From NCBI RefSeq assembly GCF_047272945.1, contig NZ_JBKOPS010000006.1, positions 124,001-188,000 of the forward strand: 64,000 bases of DNA, given 5' to 3'. Origin of the DNA: Rubrolithibacter danxiaensis. Its GTDB lineage: Bacteria > Bacteroidota > Bacteroidia > Sphingobacteriales > Sphingobacteriaceae. A program made the position numbers and the translations under genes. Positions 16,400 to 24,583 of the stretch are shown here, piece by piece (within the stretch, counting starts at the first letter, position 1; each line of letters begins with the position of its first letter). Below the pieces are notes generated by a model. It had not been told where the DNA came from, searched no databases, and saw only the letters and a list, made by a program, of their open reading frames with translations.

Positions 16400-17761
16400 A
16401 TGCATCTACATTTTATTGCAATTGGCGGAAGCGCCATGCATAATCTTGCTATTGCTTTAAAGAAAAAAGGATATCACATCACCGGTTCAGACGATGCTAT
16501 TTTCGAGCCTTCTCTATCACGTTTAGAAATGGCCGGATTGCTTCCCGCTGAATTTGGATGGAATCCCAAAAATATTACAGAAGATTTGGATGCGGTAATA
16601 TTAGGTATGCACGCCCGTCCTGATAACCCGGAATTGTTAAAGGCTCAGGAATTAGGTGTTAAAATTTATTCCTATCCCGAGTATATATACGAGCAATCTA
16701 AAGGAAAAGTACGTGTTGTAATTGGCGGAAGTCATGGCAAAACAACCATTACTTCTATGATTCTTCATGTATTAAAACAGGCAGGTAAAGAATTTGACTA
16801 TATGGTAGGAGCGCAATTAGAGGGCTTTGATACCATGGTGAAATTAACTGAAGAAGCACCGGTTATAATAATTGAAGGAGACGAGTATCTTTCTTCTCCC
16901 ATTGATCGTCGGCCTAAATTTCACCTTTACAAGGGAAATATTGGATTGATAAGCGGAATTGCCTGGGATCATATCAATGTTTTTCCAACGTTTGACACTT
17001 ATAAAGAACAATTTCAGGCTTTTCTGTACACTTTAATACCCGGAGGCAATATTGTTTACAACCGGGAAGATGAGGAAGTAAAGCAAATTGTCGAAAATTT
17101 TGATGGAAGCCTGATAAAAAATCCTTATCATACTCCTGAACATAGTATAGAAAACGGAATTACAAAACTGATTCTTCCGGATGGAAATAAAATTTCCCTG
17201 AAAGTTTTTGGCCCGCACAATTTGCAGAATATGGAGGGTGCTCGACAGGTTTGTGAGTTGCTCGGAGTTGAATCTGCAGAATTTTATCAGGCGATCAGCT
17301 CATTTAAAGGGGCGGCACGGCGATTAGAATTGCTGGCCCATAATGATGAAACAGCGGTTTTCAAAGATTTTGCTCACTCTCCATCCAAATTAAAAGCTAC
17401 TATTGTAGCAGCTAAACAACAATTTCCGTATAGAGAATTAATCGCAGTTATGGAACTGCATACGTTCAGCAGTTTGAACAGGGATTTTCTGAAAGAATAT
17501 GAAGGATGTATGGATCTGGCGGATGAGGCGATAGTTTTTATTGATAAAAGAACATTTGAGCAGAAAAGGATGGAAGAATATGATGAGGAAACAGTAAAAG
17601 CTGCTTTTGGTAACAAAAAGTTAAAATTTTTCAATAATCCCGAAATATTGGAAAGGTTTTTGAGTTATATTAATTATAAGGGTAAAAATTTGCTATTAAT
17701 GAGTTCCGGTAATTTCGGAGGGTTAAATCTTAACCAAATTGCACAGAACGTTATAAAATAA
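16400..17761 (+). CDS. mpl: Mur-ligase family protein, Mpl-type murein tripeptide ligase
   Basis: This 453-residue protein begins HLHFIAIGGSAMHNLAIALKKKGYHITGSDD. It has the ATP loop GGSHGKTTITSMIL, the central EGDEY and the C-terminal domain with KDFAHSPSKL. The N-terminal IGGxxMHNLA sequence and length match Mpl (UDP-N-acetylmuramate:L-Ala-gamma-D-Glu-mesoDAP ligase) rather than MurC. It recycles murein tripeptide into UDP-MurNAc-tripeptide in the cytosol. MurC is the nearest alternative but usually differs in the N-terminal motif. Confidence 0.85.
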   Translation: MHLHFIAIGGSAMHNLAIALKKKGYHITGSDDAIFEPSLSRLEMAGLLPAEFGWNPKNITEDLDAVILGMHARPDNPELLKAQELGVKIYSYPEYIYEQSKGKVRVVIGGSHGKTTITSMILHVLKQAGKEFDYMVGAQLEGFDTMVKLTEEAPVIIIEGDEYLSSPIDRRPKFHLYKGNIGLISGIAWDHINVFPTFDTYKEQFQAFLYTLIPGGNIVYNREDEEVKQIVENFDGSLIKNPYHTPEHSIENGITKLILPDGNKISLKVFGPHNLQNMEGARQVCELLGVESAEFYQAISSFKGAARRLELLAHNDETAVFKDFAHSPSKLKATIVAAKQQFPYRELIAVMELHTFSSLNRDFLKEYEGCMDLADEAIVFIDKRTFEQKRMEEYDEETVKAAFGNKKLKFFNNPEILERFLSYINYKGKNLLLMSSGNFGGLNLNQIAQNVIK

Positions 17762-17784
17762 GACATAAATTTAATTTAAAGCAC

Positions 17785-18126
17785 ATGAAAACGTTAGGGA
17801 AAAAAATTAGGCTACTAAGACATCAGAAGGGATGGAGCCAGGAAGATGTAGCAAAAAGATTGGATATTTCTATTCCTGCATTTTCTAAAATAGAAACAGG
17901 AATTACTGATATTAACCTTTCTCGGCTTGAACAAATTGCTAAATTGTTCGAAATGAGCGTTGTACAACTGTTAACTTTTAATGATTCTGAACAGCAGGAA
18001 AAATATGTTTCAGAATTGGAAACTGTTACCAAAAAGTTACAGCAACGAGAAGTAGAGGTAATTGAGCTCCAAAAAAAGGTAATTGAGTTGTATGAGGAAC
18101 TTAGACGTTCAAAGATCTTAGTTTAA
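17785..18126 (+). CDS. Xre-family HTH regulator with C-terminal coiled coil
   Basis: Residues about 5-60 are a Cro/Xre helix-turn-helix (GKKIRLLRHQKGWSQEDVAKRLDISIPAFSKIETGITDINLSRLEQIAKLF). Residues about 70-113 are a heptad-rich coiled coil (LETVTKKLQQREVEVIELQKKVIELYEEL) probably used for dimerisation. The protein has 113 residues and no sensory domain. It lies 23 bp after mpl and before a bidirectional terminator. Its targets are unknown. Confidence 0.88.
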   Translation: MKTLGKKIRLLRHQKGWSQEDVAKRLDISIPAFSKIETGITDINLSRLEQIAKLFEMSVVQLLTFNDSEQQEKYVSELETVTKKLQQREVEVIELQKKVIELYEELRRSKILV

Positions 18127-18129
18127 TGA

Positions 18130-18165
18130 AAAAGGCCCTGTTAATTTAACCGGGCCTTTTTGTTA
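18130..18165. terminator. Bidirectional terminator between Xre gene and GNAT-like gene
   Basis: AAAGGCCC pairs with GGGCCTTT, with inner GTTAA/TTAAC arms. T-runs flank both sides (TTTTTGTT on plus, TTTTTCATT on minus), so it serves both convergent genes. Confidence 0.8.
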
Positions 18166-19281
18166 AAAAAGTTTCCTCATTGTAACATGTTTTTTACCAA
18201 GAGTCGCCCCGGTGGCTTCGTGAATAGCGAGCATTTTATCATTAAAATCTCCTACCCATGAAAGCTCAAGCTCTTCGTAATCTGTATTTGGAAGTACGTA
18301 TTCTTTTAGCTTGATAAACATGGCGGATTCCAGGCCATGCTTTTGATATGCTTTTTTTGTACCCATCACTATCGCACGCATCCTGTTTACGCCTTTCCAG
18401 CGGTAATATAAAAATTTCAGTTTTTCAATTATTCCAAGTTTTCCCTTGAGTGGTTTTATTATCTGATTTGCATCCGGAAGAATGAGAACAAATGAAGCTG
18501 GTTCGTTATTTACGTAAGAAAACCAAATCAGTTTTTCATCCAGTATTGGTTTCATCTTATTAAAACTTTCCAGGATGGTAGATTTATTAATAGGAACAAA
18601 GTTTTCAAAATCGTTCCAGGCGTCATTATAAATTTCCATAAAATCATGGGCAAACTTATCGAAATTTTTTACCGACAAATGCTCAAAACTATATCCTGGT
18701 TTTTTAGAAACCCATTCTGCAATTTTTGTAAAACGTTCGGGAAAGGGCTTTCTAACATCCAGGTGATTAGTTATCTGGTTATATAGAACTTCAAATCCAT
18801 ACTTCTCAAAAAACTTTTTATAGTAAGGGGGATTGTAATTCATTCCGAACGAAGGGTGAGTGAACCCTTCAACAAGTAAGCCCCAAAAACTGTCGTTTTC
18901 TCCGAAATTTATGGGGCCATCCATTGCCTGCATTCCGCGTTCCTGAAGCCACTGCTTTGCCGTATCAAAAAGTAAAGATGCTGCAGTATAATCATCAATA
19001 CATTCGAAAAAACCAATACCGCCTGTAGGCTGAGGATAAGTGTATGCCTTTTTTTCGTTAATAAAAGCGGCAATTCTTCCAATTAAGTTTCCCCGGTTAT
19101 CTTTTAATATCCATCTTGTTGCAGTGCCATGCGTATGAAAGTTGTTTTTTGAAGGATCGAAAACACTTTCAATATCCGTATCAAGAGGGCAAACCCAAAC
19201 AGGATCGTTTTTATAAATTATTCTTGCTACATCAAGAAATTCTTTTCTTGTTTTTTTTGTATTAACTTCTTGTATTACCAT
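18163..19281 (-). CDS. GNAT-fold protein of unknown substrate (about 370 aa)
   Basis: The 372-residue product has an N-terminal GNAT-like part (FHTHGTATRWILKDNRGNLIGRIAAFIN) and a C-terminal part with a second GNAT-like fold (NRMRAIVMGTKKAYQKHGLESAMFIKLKEYV). It also contains the conserved GPINFGENDSFWGLLVEGFTHPSFGMNYNPPYYKKFFEKYGF block. This is a conserved acetyltransferase-like family found widely in bacteria, whose substrate I cannot name. It appears to be a single-gene unit bounded by terminators. Confidence 0.7.
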   Translation of the reverse strand: MVIQEVNTKKTRKEFLDVARIIYKNDPVWVCPLDTDIESVFDPSKNNFHTHGTATRWILKDNRGNLIGRIAAFINEKKAYTYPQPTGGIGFFECIDDYTAASLLFDTAKQWLQERGMQAMDGPINFGENDSFWGLLVEGFTHPSFGMNYNPPYYKKFFEKYGFEVLYNQITNHLDVRKPFPERFTKIAEWVSKKPGYSFEHLSVKNFDKFAHDFMEIYNDAWNDFENFVPINKSTILESFNKMKPILDEKLIWFSYVNNEPASFVLILPDANQIIKPLKGKLGIIEKLKFLYYRWKGVNRMRAIVMGTKKAYQKHGLESAMFIKLKEYVLPNTDYEELELSWVGDFNDKMLAIHEATGATLGKKHVTMRKLF

Positions 19282-19301
19282 TTACAGGGTTTGCGATGAA
19301 A

Positions 19302-19334
19302 ATAAAAAAGCATTCAGGAGTACTGAATGCTTGA
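19302..19334 (-). terminator. Terminator of small acidic-tail protein gene
   Basis: AAGCATTCAG pairs with CTGAATGCTT around a 5-nt loop. On the minus strand TTTTTATTTTC follows. It lies 20 bp past the 19354 stop. Confidence 0.75.
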
Positions 19335-19353
19335 AAATATGTTAAATATTCAA

Positions 19354-19554
19354 TTAATAATCTTCGTCGTCGTCAAAATCAGATAAGTTGTCGAAACCAC
19401 CAAGATCATCAAGCGGTTCATCCAGATCATCATCCTCCTCATCCAGAAATCTGCTTTTTGGTTTAGGACTATCTGCTTTTGAAATTAATTTTTTAGCTCC
19501 ACCTATTGCACCATTCTTGCTGGTCTTGCTTTCAGTTTTCTTCGGCGTTTTCAT
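19354..19554 (-). CDS. Small basic/acidic hypothetical protein
   Basis: The 66-residue protein has a basic N-terminal half (MKTPKKTESKTSKNG...KKLISKADSPKPKSR) and an extremely acidic C-terminal half (LDEEDDDLDEPLDDLGGFDNLSDFDDDEDY). It has no cysteine or tryptophan and looks disordered. It could be a nucleic-acid-binding or chaperone-like polyampholyte, but no family is recognised. It has its own terminator, which supports a real gene. Confidence 0.6.
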   Translation of the reverse strand: MKTPKKTESKTSKNGAIGGAKKLISKADSPKPKSRFLDEEDDDLDEPLDDLGGFDNLSDFDDDEDY

Positions 19555-19680
19555 TTCAATAGTAAATTGTGGTGTTAATTTAAATCGTTTAGTATAAAAT
19601 TAGGATTTTTAAATTAATTTAAAACGTTGATTTTTATTTGTCAAAAATAGAAAAAACAAGTTAGCCAAAAATAGAAATAA

Positions 19681-20244
19681 TCAATCGGCTTTTTCACCAA
19701 TTTCGTTTTCACTCGTAGAAACATCGTTTAGTTTCGGCAGTTCAGCTTTATCGTTTATTCCAAAATAATCCATAAATAAAGTGCTGGTGCTGTACAGTAG
19801 AGGTTTTCCAACGGTTTCTGATTTGCCGCTAATGGTAATAAGTTCTTTTTCCAGTAATTTCTGAATAGTGTAATCGCAGTTTACGCCTCTTATCTGCTCA
19901 ATCTCAAGTTTAGTAATAGGCTGACGGTAAGCAATGATAGCAAGCGTTTCGAGCGCCGCCTGGCTTAGTTTTTTCTTTGAGCGCTGTATCTGCAGCTGGT
20001 TTATTATTCCATGAAATTCTTTTTTTGTTAAGAATTGAAATCCTCCGTTAATTTCTACCAGGCCGATAGCAAAATTGCCTGAATATTTATTACCTATATT
20101 TTTTATGTATGAATAAATCTCATCTTCAGATACTGCTGTTTCCAAAGCCTGCTGGCAAACCTGCTGAATCTCTTTTGCTGAAATACTGCTTTCGGATGAA
20201 AATATTAATGCTTCTATATGGAGAGCGAGCGTTTCTTTTGTCAT
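19681..20244 (-). CDS. scpB: Segregation and condensation protein B
   Basis: This 187-residue protein has the two winged-helix layout of ScpB with LHIEALIFSSESSISAKEIQQ at the start and QAALETLAIIAYRQPITKLEIEQIRGVNCDYTIQKLLEKELI in the middle. ScpB dimerises and bridges ScpA with SMC for chromosome condensation. It starts 8 bp after the mqnC stop and so is probably cotranscribed with it. scpA is not in the window. Confidence 0.95.
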   Translation of the reverse strand: MTKETLALHIEALIFSSESSISAKEIQQVCQQALETAVSEDEIYSYIKNIGNKYSGNFAIGLVEINGGFQFLTKKEFHGIINQLQIQRSKKKLSQAALETLAIIAYRQPITKLEIEQIRGVNCDYTIQKLLEKELITISGKSETVGKPLLYSTSTLFMDYFGINDKAELPKLNDVSTSENEIGEKAD

Positions 20245-20252
20245 TAATGAAA

Positions 20253-21377
20253 CTAATAATTTATTACTTGTTGTTCTAGTTGAACCGGCAAATCGCGAAA
20301 TTCATATTTCTGGTTTCTCAGTTGTGGAATAAATCCTGCCTCTTCAATAGCATCCTGAATTCCTTTTGAGGTGAACCGGTGTGGAGCTCCTGCTGCTGAT
20401 ACTACGTTTTCTTCCAGCATAATAGATCCAAAATCGTTGGCCCCACCATATAAGCACACTTGGGCTACCTGCTTTCCAACAGTTAACCAGGAAGCCTGTA
20501 TGTTTTTAATATTTGGCAGCATAATTCTGCTTAAGGCAATCATGCGGATATATTCATCGGCAGTTACCTGGTTTGTAATACCGCGAACTTTACGCAGCAG
20601 CGTTCCATCGTCCTGAAAAGGCCACGGAATAAAGGCAGTGAAGCCATAGGAACCTTCAGGCTTTTCTGATTGTACTTCTCTTATCCATACTAAATGTTCA
20701 AAACGCTCTTCCAGCGTTTCTACATGGCCGAACATCATGGTAGCTGAAGTTGGAAGATTGAGTTTATGTGCTGCCCGCATTACATCAAGCCATTCCTGTC
20801 CGCCGCATTTTCCTTTAGAAATCAATCTCCTGACACGGTCATTCAAGATTTCTGCTCCAGCTCCGGGTAACGAATCAAGTCCTGCTTCTTTTAAAGCGGT
20901 TAAAACTTCCCGATGACTCAGTCCATCCAGTTTTGCGATGTGGGCAATTTCTGGCGGGCCCAACGAATGCAGCTTCAATTCCGGATAGAGTTCTTTTAGT
21001 TGCTTAAACAGGTTTGTATAAAATGATAAGCCCAGTTGGGGGTGATGCCCGCCCTGTAAAAGTAACTGATCGCCTCCGTACCTGAAGGTTTCTTCAATTT
21101 TCTTTTTATAGGTTTCTATATCAGTTATATAGCTATCAGCATGACCGGGCCTTCTAAAAAAGTTACAAAACTTGCAATTGGCTATGCAAACATTAGTAGT
21201 GTTAACATTCCGGTCAATCTGCCAGGTAACTTTACCATGCGGTACCTGCTGTTTGCGAAGTTCATTTGCAACATACATTAATTCGGCAGTTCCTGCATTA
21301 GTATATAAAAAAACGCCTTCCTCTTTTGAGAGAAACTCAAACCGAAGGGCACGGGCTAACAGATCCTGAATGTTCAT
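20253..21377 (-). CDS. mqnC: Cyclic dehypoxanthinyl futalosine synthase (radical SAM)
   Basis: The 374-residue enzyme has the radical SAM cysteine motif CIANCKFCNFFR, LLQGGHHPQLGLSFYTNLF and GAGAEILNDRVRRLISKGK, which fit MqnC better than MqnE. It performs the cyclisation step of the futalosine route to menaquinone in the cytosol. The ATG at 21377 is preferred over a GTG two codons upstream because a TATCTTTG promoter box occupies 21383-21390. The transcript may therefore be leaderless or nearly so. Confidence 0.9.
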   Translation of the reverse strand: MNIQDLLARALRFEFLSKEEGVFLYTNAGTAELMYVANELRKQQVPHGKVTWQIDRNVNTTNVCIANCKFCNFFRRPGHADSYITDIETYKKKIEETFRYGGDQLLLQGGHHPQLGLSFYTNLFKQLKELYPELKLHSLGPPEIAHIAKLDGLSHREVLTALKEAGLDSLPGAGAEILNDRVRRLISKGKCGGQEWLDVMRAAHKLNLPTSATMMFGHVETLEERFEHLVWIREVQSEKPEGSYGFTAFIPWPFQDDGTLLRKVRGITNQVTADEYIRMIALSRIMLPNIKNIQASWLTVGKQVAQVCLYGGANDFGSIMLEENVVSAAGAPHRFTSKGIQDAIEEAGFIPQLRNQKYEFRDLPVQLEQQVINY

Positions 21378-21382
21378 TGCCA

Positions 21383-21390
21383 CAAAGATA
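21383..21390 (-). promoter_or_regulatory. Promoter -7 box for mqnC-scpB
   Basis: TATCTTTG on the minus strand, 5 bp before the mqnC ATG. The transcription start would fall at or next to the start codon. Confidence 0.55.
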
Positions 21391-21496
21391 AGGACAGTAA
21401 TTGTTGTTTTAATGAGAATTTAACCTTATTGACAATTGATATACAGAACAAAGGATGGCAGATTTAACTTTACCCTGAAGCTTCGCTCTAAAATTA

Positions 21497-21504
21497 TACC
21501 TTTG
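21497..21504 (+). promoter_or_regulatory. Promoter -7 box for the M16 peptidase pair
   Basis: TACCTTTG matches TAnnTTTG, 29 bp upstream of the first M16 gene. Confidence 0.5.
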
Positions 21505-21533
21505 TTAAAATTCCATTAATAATTATAAGATAA

Positions 21534-22775
21534 ATGGTTTCATACAACCAATTTAAGTTAGATAACGGATTGCGTGTACTGGTGCATGAAGATACAACTA
21601 CACCGATGGCGGTAGTAAATATTTTGTATGATGTTGGAGCACGTGATGAAAATCCGGATAAAACAGGATTTGCTCATTTGTTTGAACATTTAATGTTCGG
21701 AGGATCGGTAAATATTCCATCTTATGATGAGCCTTTACAACGGGTTGGGGGAGAGAATAACGCCTTTACAAGTAATGATATTACGAATTATTATATTCAG
21801 CTTCCTTCGGTAAATCTCGAAACTGCTTTCTGGTTAGAAAGTGACCGCATGTTAAGTCTTGCCTTCTCAGAAAAAAGCCTGGAAGTTCAAATCAATGTAG
21901 TAAGCGAAGAATTCAAACAGCGTTACCTGAATCAACCGTATGGCGACGTATGGCTGAAACTTCGTCCGTTGGCATATAAAAACCATCCCTACAGATGGGC
22001 AACCATTGGTAAAGAACTGGCGCATATTGAGCAAGCTTCATTAAGTGATGTAAAAGACTTTTTTTCTAAATTTTATAATCCTTCCAATGCGGTCATGGTT
22101 GTTGCGGGTTCAGTAAAAACGGAAGAAGTAAAAGAACTTGCAGAAAAATGGTTTGGTAACATCCCATCAGGTGTAAAACCGTTACGAAATTTACCAGCAG
22201 AGCCAGCACAGGAAAAAGAAACCCGGGAAACCGTGCAGGCCGATGTGCCGCTTGATGCACTGTATATGGCCTTTCATATGCCCGGCAGGCTGGAACAGGG
22301 CTTTTATGAAAGTGATTTGATTTCAGATATTCTTTCCAGAGGAAATTCATCGCGACTTTTTGTAAACCTTGTTAAAGAACAAAAAGTATTTGCTGAAATA
22401 AATGCCTATATAACCAGCAGCATTGATCCTGGGTTATTTATTATTGAAGGGAAACCGGTTGTTGGAACATCGTTAGAGCAGGCAGAAGCAGCCGTATGGA
22501 AAGAACTGGAACAGCTGAAAACTGTTGAGGTATCTGAAGATGAGTTGACAAAAGTGAAGAATAAGGTAGAATCAACGATGGTTTTTTCCGAATTGAGCTT
22601 ATTGGATAAGGCGATGAATCTGGCTTATTTCGAATTACTTGGCAATGCGGATATGCTTAACCACGAAGTAGAAAAATACCAAGGAGTTGATGCTGTTTCA
22701 CTGCGGGAAAGAGCGAAAAATATTTTCCGGAAAGAGAACGCAACGGTGTTGTACTATCTGGCCAATCAACAATAA
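21534..22775 (+). CDS. M16-family zinc peptidase, catalytic subunit
   Basis: This 413-residue protein has the inverted zinc motif His48-x-x-Glu51-His52 (AHLFEHLMFGG) and a downstream glutamate in VVSEEFKQR, so it is expected to be catalytically active. It has the two-domain half of an M16 clamshell. No signal peptide is seen, so a cytoplasmic location or unusual export is implied. It is followed 13 bp later by a non-catalytic M16 partner. Together they probably form a heterodimeric peptidase like other bacterial M16B pairs. Confidence 0.93.
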   Translation: MVSYNQFKLDNGLRVLVHEDTTTPMAVVNILYDVGARDENPDKTGFAHLFEHLMFGGSVNIPSYDEPLQRVGGENNAFTSNDITNYYIQLPSVNLETAFWLESDRMLSLAFSEKSLEVQINVVSEEFKQRYLNQPYGDVWLKLRPLAYKNHPYRWATIGKELAHIEQASLSDVKDFFSKFYNPSNAVMVVAGSVKTEEVKELAEKWFGNIPSGVKPLRNLPAEPAQEKETRETVQADVPLDALYMAFHMPGRLEQGFYESDLISDILSRGNSSRLFVNLVKEQKVFAEINAYITSSIDPGLFIIEGKPVVGTSLEQAEAAVWKELEQLKTVEVSEDELTKVKNKVESTMVFSELSLLDKAMNLAYFELLGNADMLNHEVEKYQGVDAVSLRERAKNIFRKENATVLYYLANQQ

Positions 22776-22788
22776 CATTACAAAAGCA

Positions 22789-24066
22789 ATGATTCTTAAC
22801 AGAGCACAGGCTCCTGCGTTTAAACAGGTAAACCAGATAGATTTAATACAGGCTAAAGAAGATGTATTAGATAACGGTCTAAAAGTTTATACAATAAATG
22901 GCGGAGAACAGGATATAATACGAATTGAATTTCTTTTTAATAATATCGGGTGGACACCGGTAAAGCCTTTACTTGCTTTTGCCGGTAATTCCATGCTTGT
23001 GGAGGGTACTCCAAATTTAAATTCGGCACAAATTGCTGAGCGTATTGACTATTATGGTGCATTTCTTCAAACCGATTATAATTACGATTATTCCAGCGTT
23101 ACACTTTATACCTTAAATAAACATCTTAAAACTACTTTGTCCGTTGTTTCTGAAATTATTAAAAATTCAGTTTTTCCGCAGGATGAATTAAATACATTTA
23201 TACAAAATCAGAAGCAAAAGCTGAGTGTTAATCTTGAGAAAAATGACTTTATAGCACGCAGGATATTCAATAATGCTCTTTTTAATGATTCTATTTACGG
23301 ATATATTATTGAAGAAAACGACTATGAAGCATTACAACGGACAGATCTGATCGCTTACCATGAGGATGCGTATACACCTGCAAACTGTACCATTATAGTT
23401 TCTGGTAAAGTAGCGGGAAATACTTTAAGTATTTTAAATGAGTTGTTTGGCAAAAATTGGGTTGCTAAAAAACAGGTAAAGGAAAATCAGTTTCAGTTTC
23501 ATGCAGGATCAGGAAGACAACATTATACAGAAAGAAAGGATTCTCTTCAGTCAGCTATCAGAATAGGCCATGTTTCTATTAACAGGGCACACCCTGATTT
23601 TCCGGCTTTACAAGTTCTTAATACTGTTTTAGGCGGTTATTTTGGCTCCCGGCTAATGGCAAACATTCGTGAAGATAAAGGTTTTACGTACGGTATTGGT
23701 TCGGTAGTTATATCACTTCAAAATGCCGGATATTTCTTTATAGCAACAGAAGTAGGAGCGGAGGTTACCCAGCCCGCAATACAGGAAATAGAAAAAGAAA
23801 TAGCCTTATTGAAAACAGAGCCGGTATCAGAAGAGGAACTGGACTTAGTTAAAAATTATATGCTTGGTTCTTTGCTCGGCAGCCTGGAAAATTCGTTTTC
23901 GCATGCAGATAAATTTAAAAATATTCATTTTCTGGGATTGGGATATGATTACTACGATTATTATATAGAAACCGTGAAAAATATTACTTCAAATCGGGTA
24001 CAGGAAATGGCTGCACAATACCTGGATTATGAAAAGATGGAAAAGGTAATTGTAGGAAAACCGTAG
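22789..24066 (+). CDS. M16-family peptidase, non-catalytic partner subunit
   Basis: The ATG at 22789 gives 425 residues. An upstream in-frame start would overlap the preceding gene and is not needed. The HxxEH motif is missing, but the substrate-binding RxxxxxxY region of the C-terminal half is kept (GSRLMANIREDKGFTYGIGS). This is the hallmark of the regulatory subunit in M16B heterodimers. It is coupled to the catalytic gene by a 13-bp gap. Confidence 0.92.
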   Translation: MILNRAQAPAFKQVNQIDLIQAKEDVLDNGLKVYTINGGEQDIIRIEFLFNNIGWTPVKPLLAFAGNSMLVEGTPNLNSAQIAERIDYYGAFLQTDYNYDYSSVTLYTLNKHLKTTLSVVSEIIKNSVFPQDELNTFIQNQKQKLSVNLEKNDFIARRIFNNALFNDSIYGYIIEENDYEALQRTDLIAYHEDAYTPANCTIIVSGKVAGNTLSILNELFGKNWVAKKQVKENQFQFHAGSGRQHYTERKDSLQSAIRIGHVSINRAHPDFPALQVLNTVLGGYFGSRLMANIREDKGFTYGIGSVVISLQNAGYFFIATEVGAEVTQPAIQEIEKEIALLKTEPVSEEELDLVKNYMLGSLLGSLENSFSHADKFKNIHFLGLGYDYYDYYIETVKNITSNRVQEMAAQYLDYEKMEKVIVGKP

Positions 24067-24068
24067 TA

Positions 24069-24475
24069 GTTGTTTTATTTAATAAGTACAGATTTTTTTA
24101 TAAAAGTCCTCAGATATTGAATTGGCAGAGCGTTTCATTGAAGAGCGACTAAGGAAAGAAGAATCTGTTATTTTTGTTGCCTTTGATACTGTTCCTGTTG
24201 GATTTGCGCAGCTGTACCCTAAGTATTCTTCTGCCCGTGCTGAAAAAAACTGGATTCTGAATGATCTGTTTGTAGAGCCAGAGTTTAGGAAACGGGGTGT
24301 TGGAGCCATGTTAATCAAAGCTTCTGTAGAATTTGCTAAAAGCAAAGGAGCAAAATTTGTTCAGCTTGAAACTGCAACAGATAATTTTTCCGCACAGCGG
24401 CTTTATGAAGCTACAGGGTTTAAAAAACAGGAACCTGACGACAAATTTTTTGTTTACCGGATAGAAGTATTATAA
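24069..24475 (+). pseudogene. Broken GNAT acetyltransferase
   Basis: The open frame from 24122 encodes a good GNAT C-terminal domain with the acetyl-CoA loop FRKRGVGAMLIKASVEFA and an RLYEATGFKK end, but it has no proper start and lacks the first 35 or so residues. Just upstream, in another frame (24069-24101), VVLFNKYRFFYKS matches the missing family N-terminal region. The two parts would join by a single frameshift in the run near 24093-24105. The extreme N-terminus is also lost against the M16 stop codon. It therefore looks like a decayed gene. A sequencing error in the T/A-rich run is the alternative for the frameshift. Confidence 0.65.
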
Positions 24476-24540
24476 GTTGAATAGTGATATTGAATGAATG
24501 TCAAGAAAGTATTTTAATTTTTCATCTGACATTTAATTCT

Positions 24541-24548
24541 TATCTTTG
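24541..24548 (+). promoter_or_regulatory. Promoter -7 box for guaB
   Basis: TATCTTTG matches TAnnTTTG, 35 bp before the guaB start codon. Confidence 0.55.
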
Positions 24549-24583
24549 CCCGGCAAATAATAGTTCCAAATAAATTATTTGCC

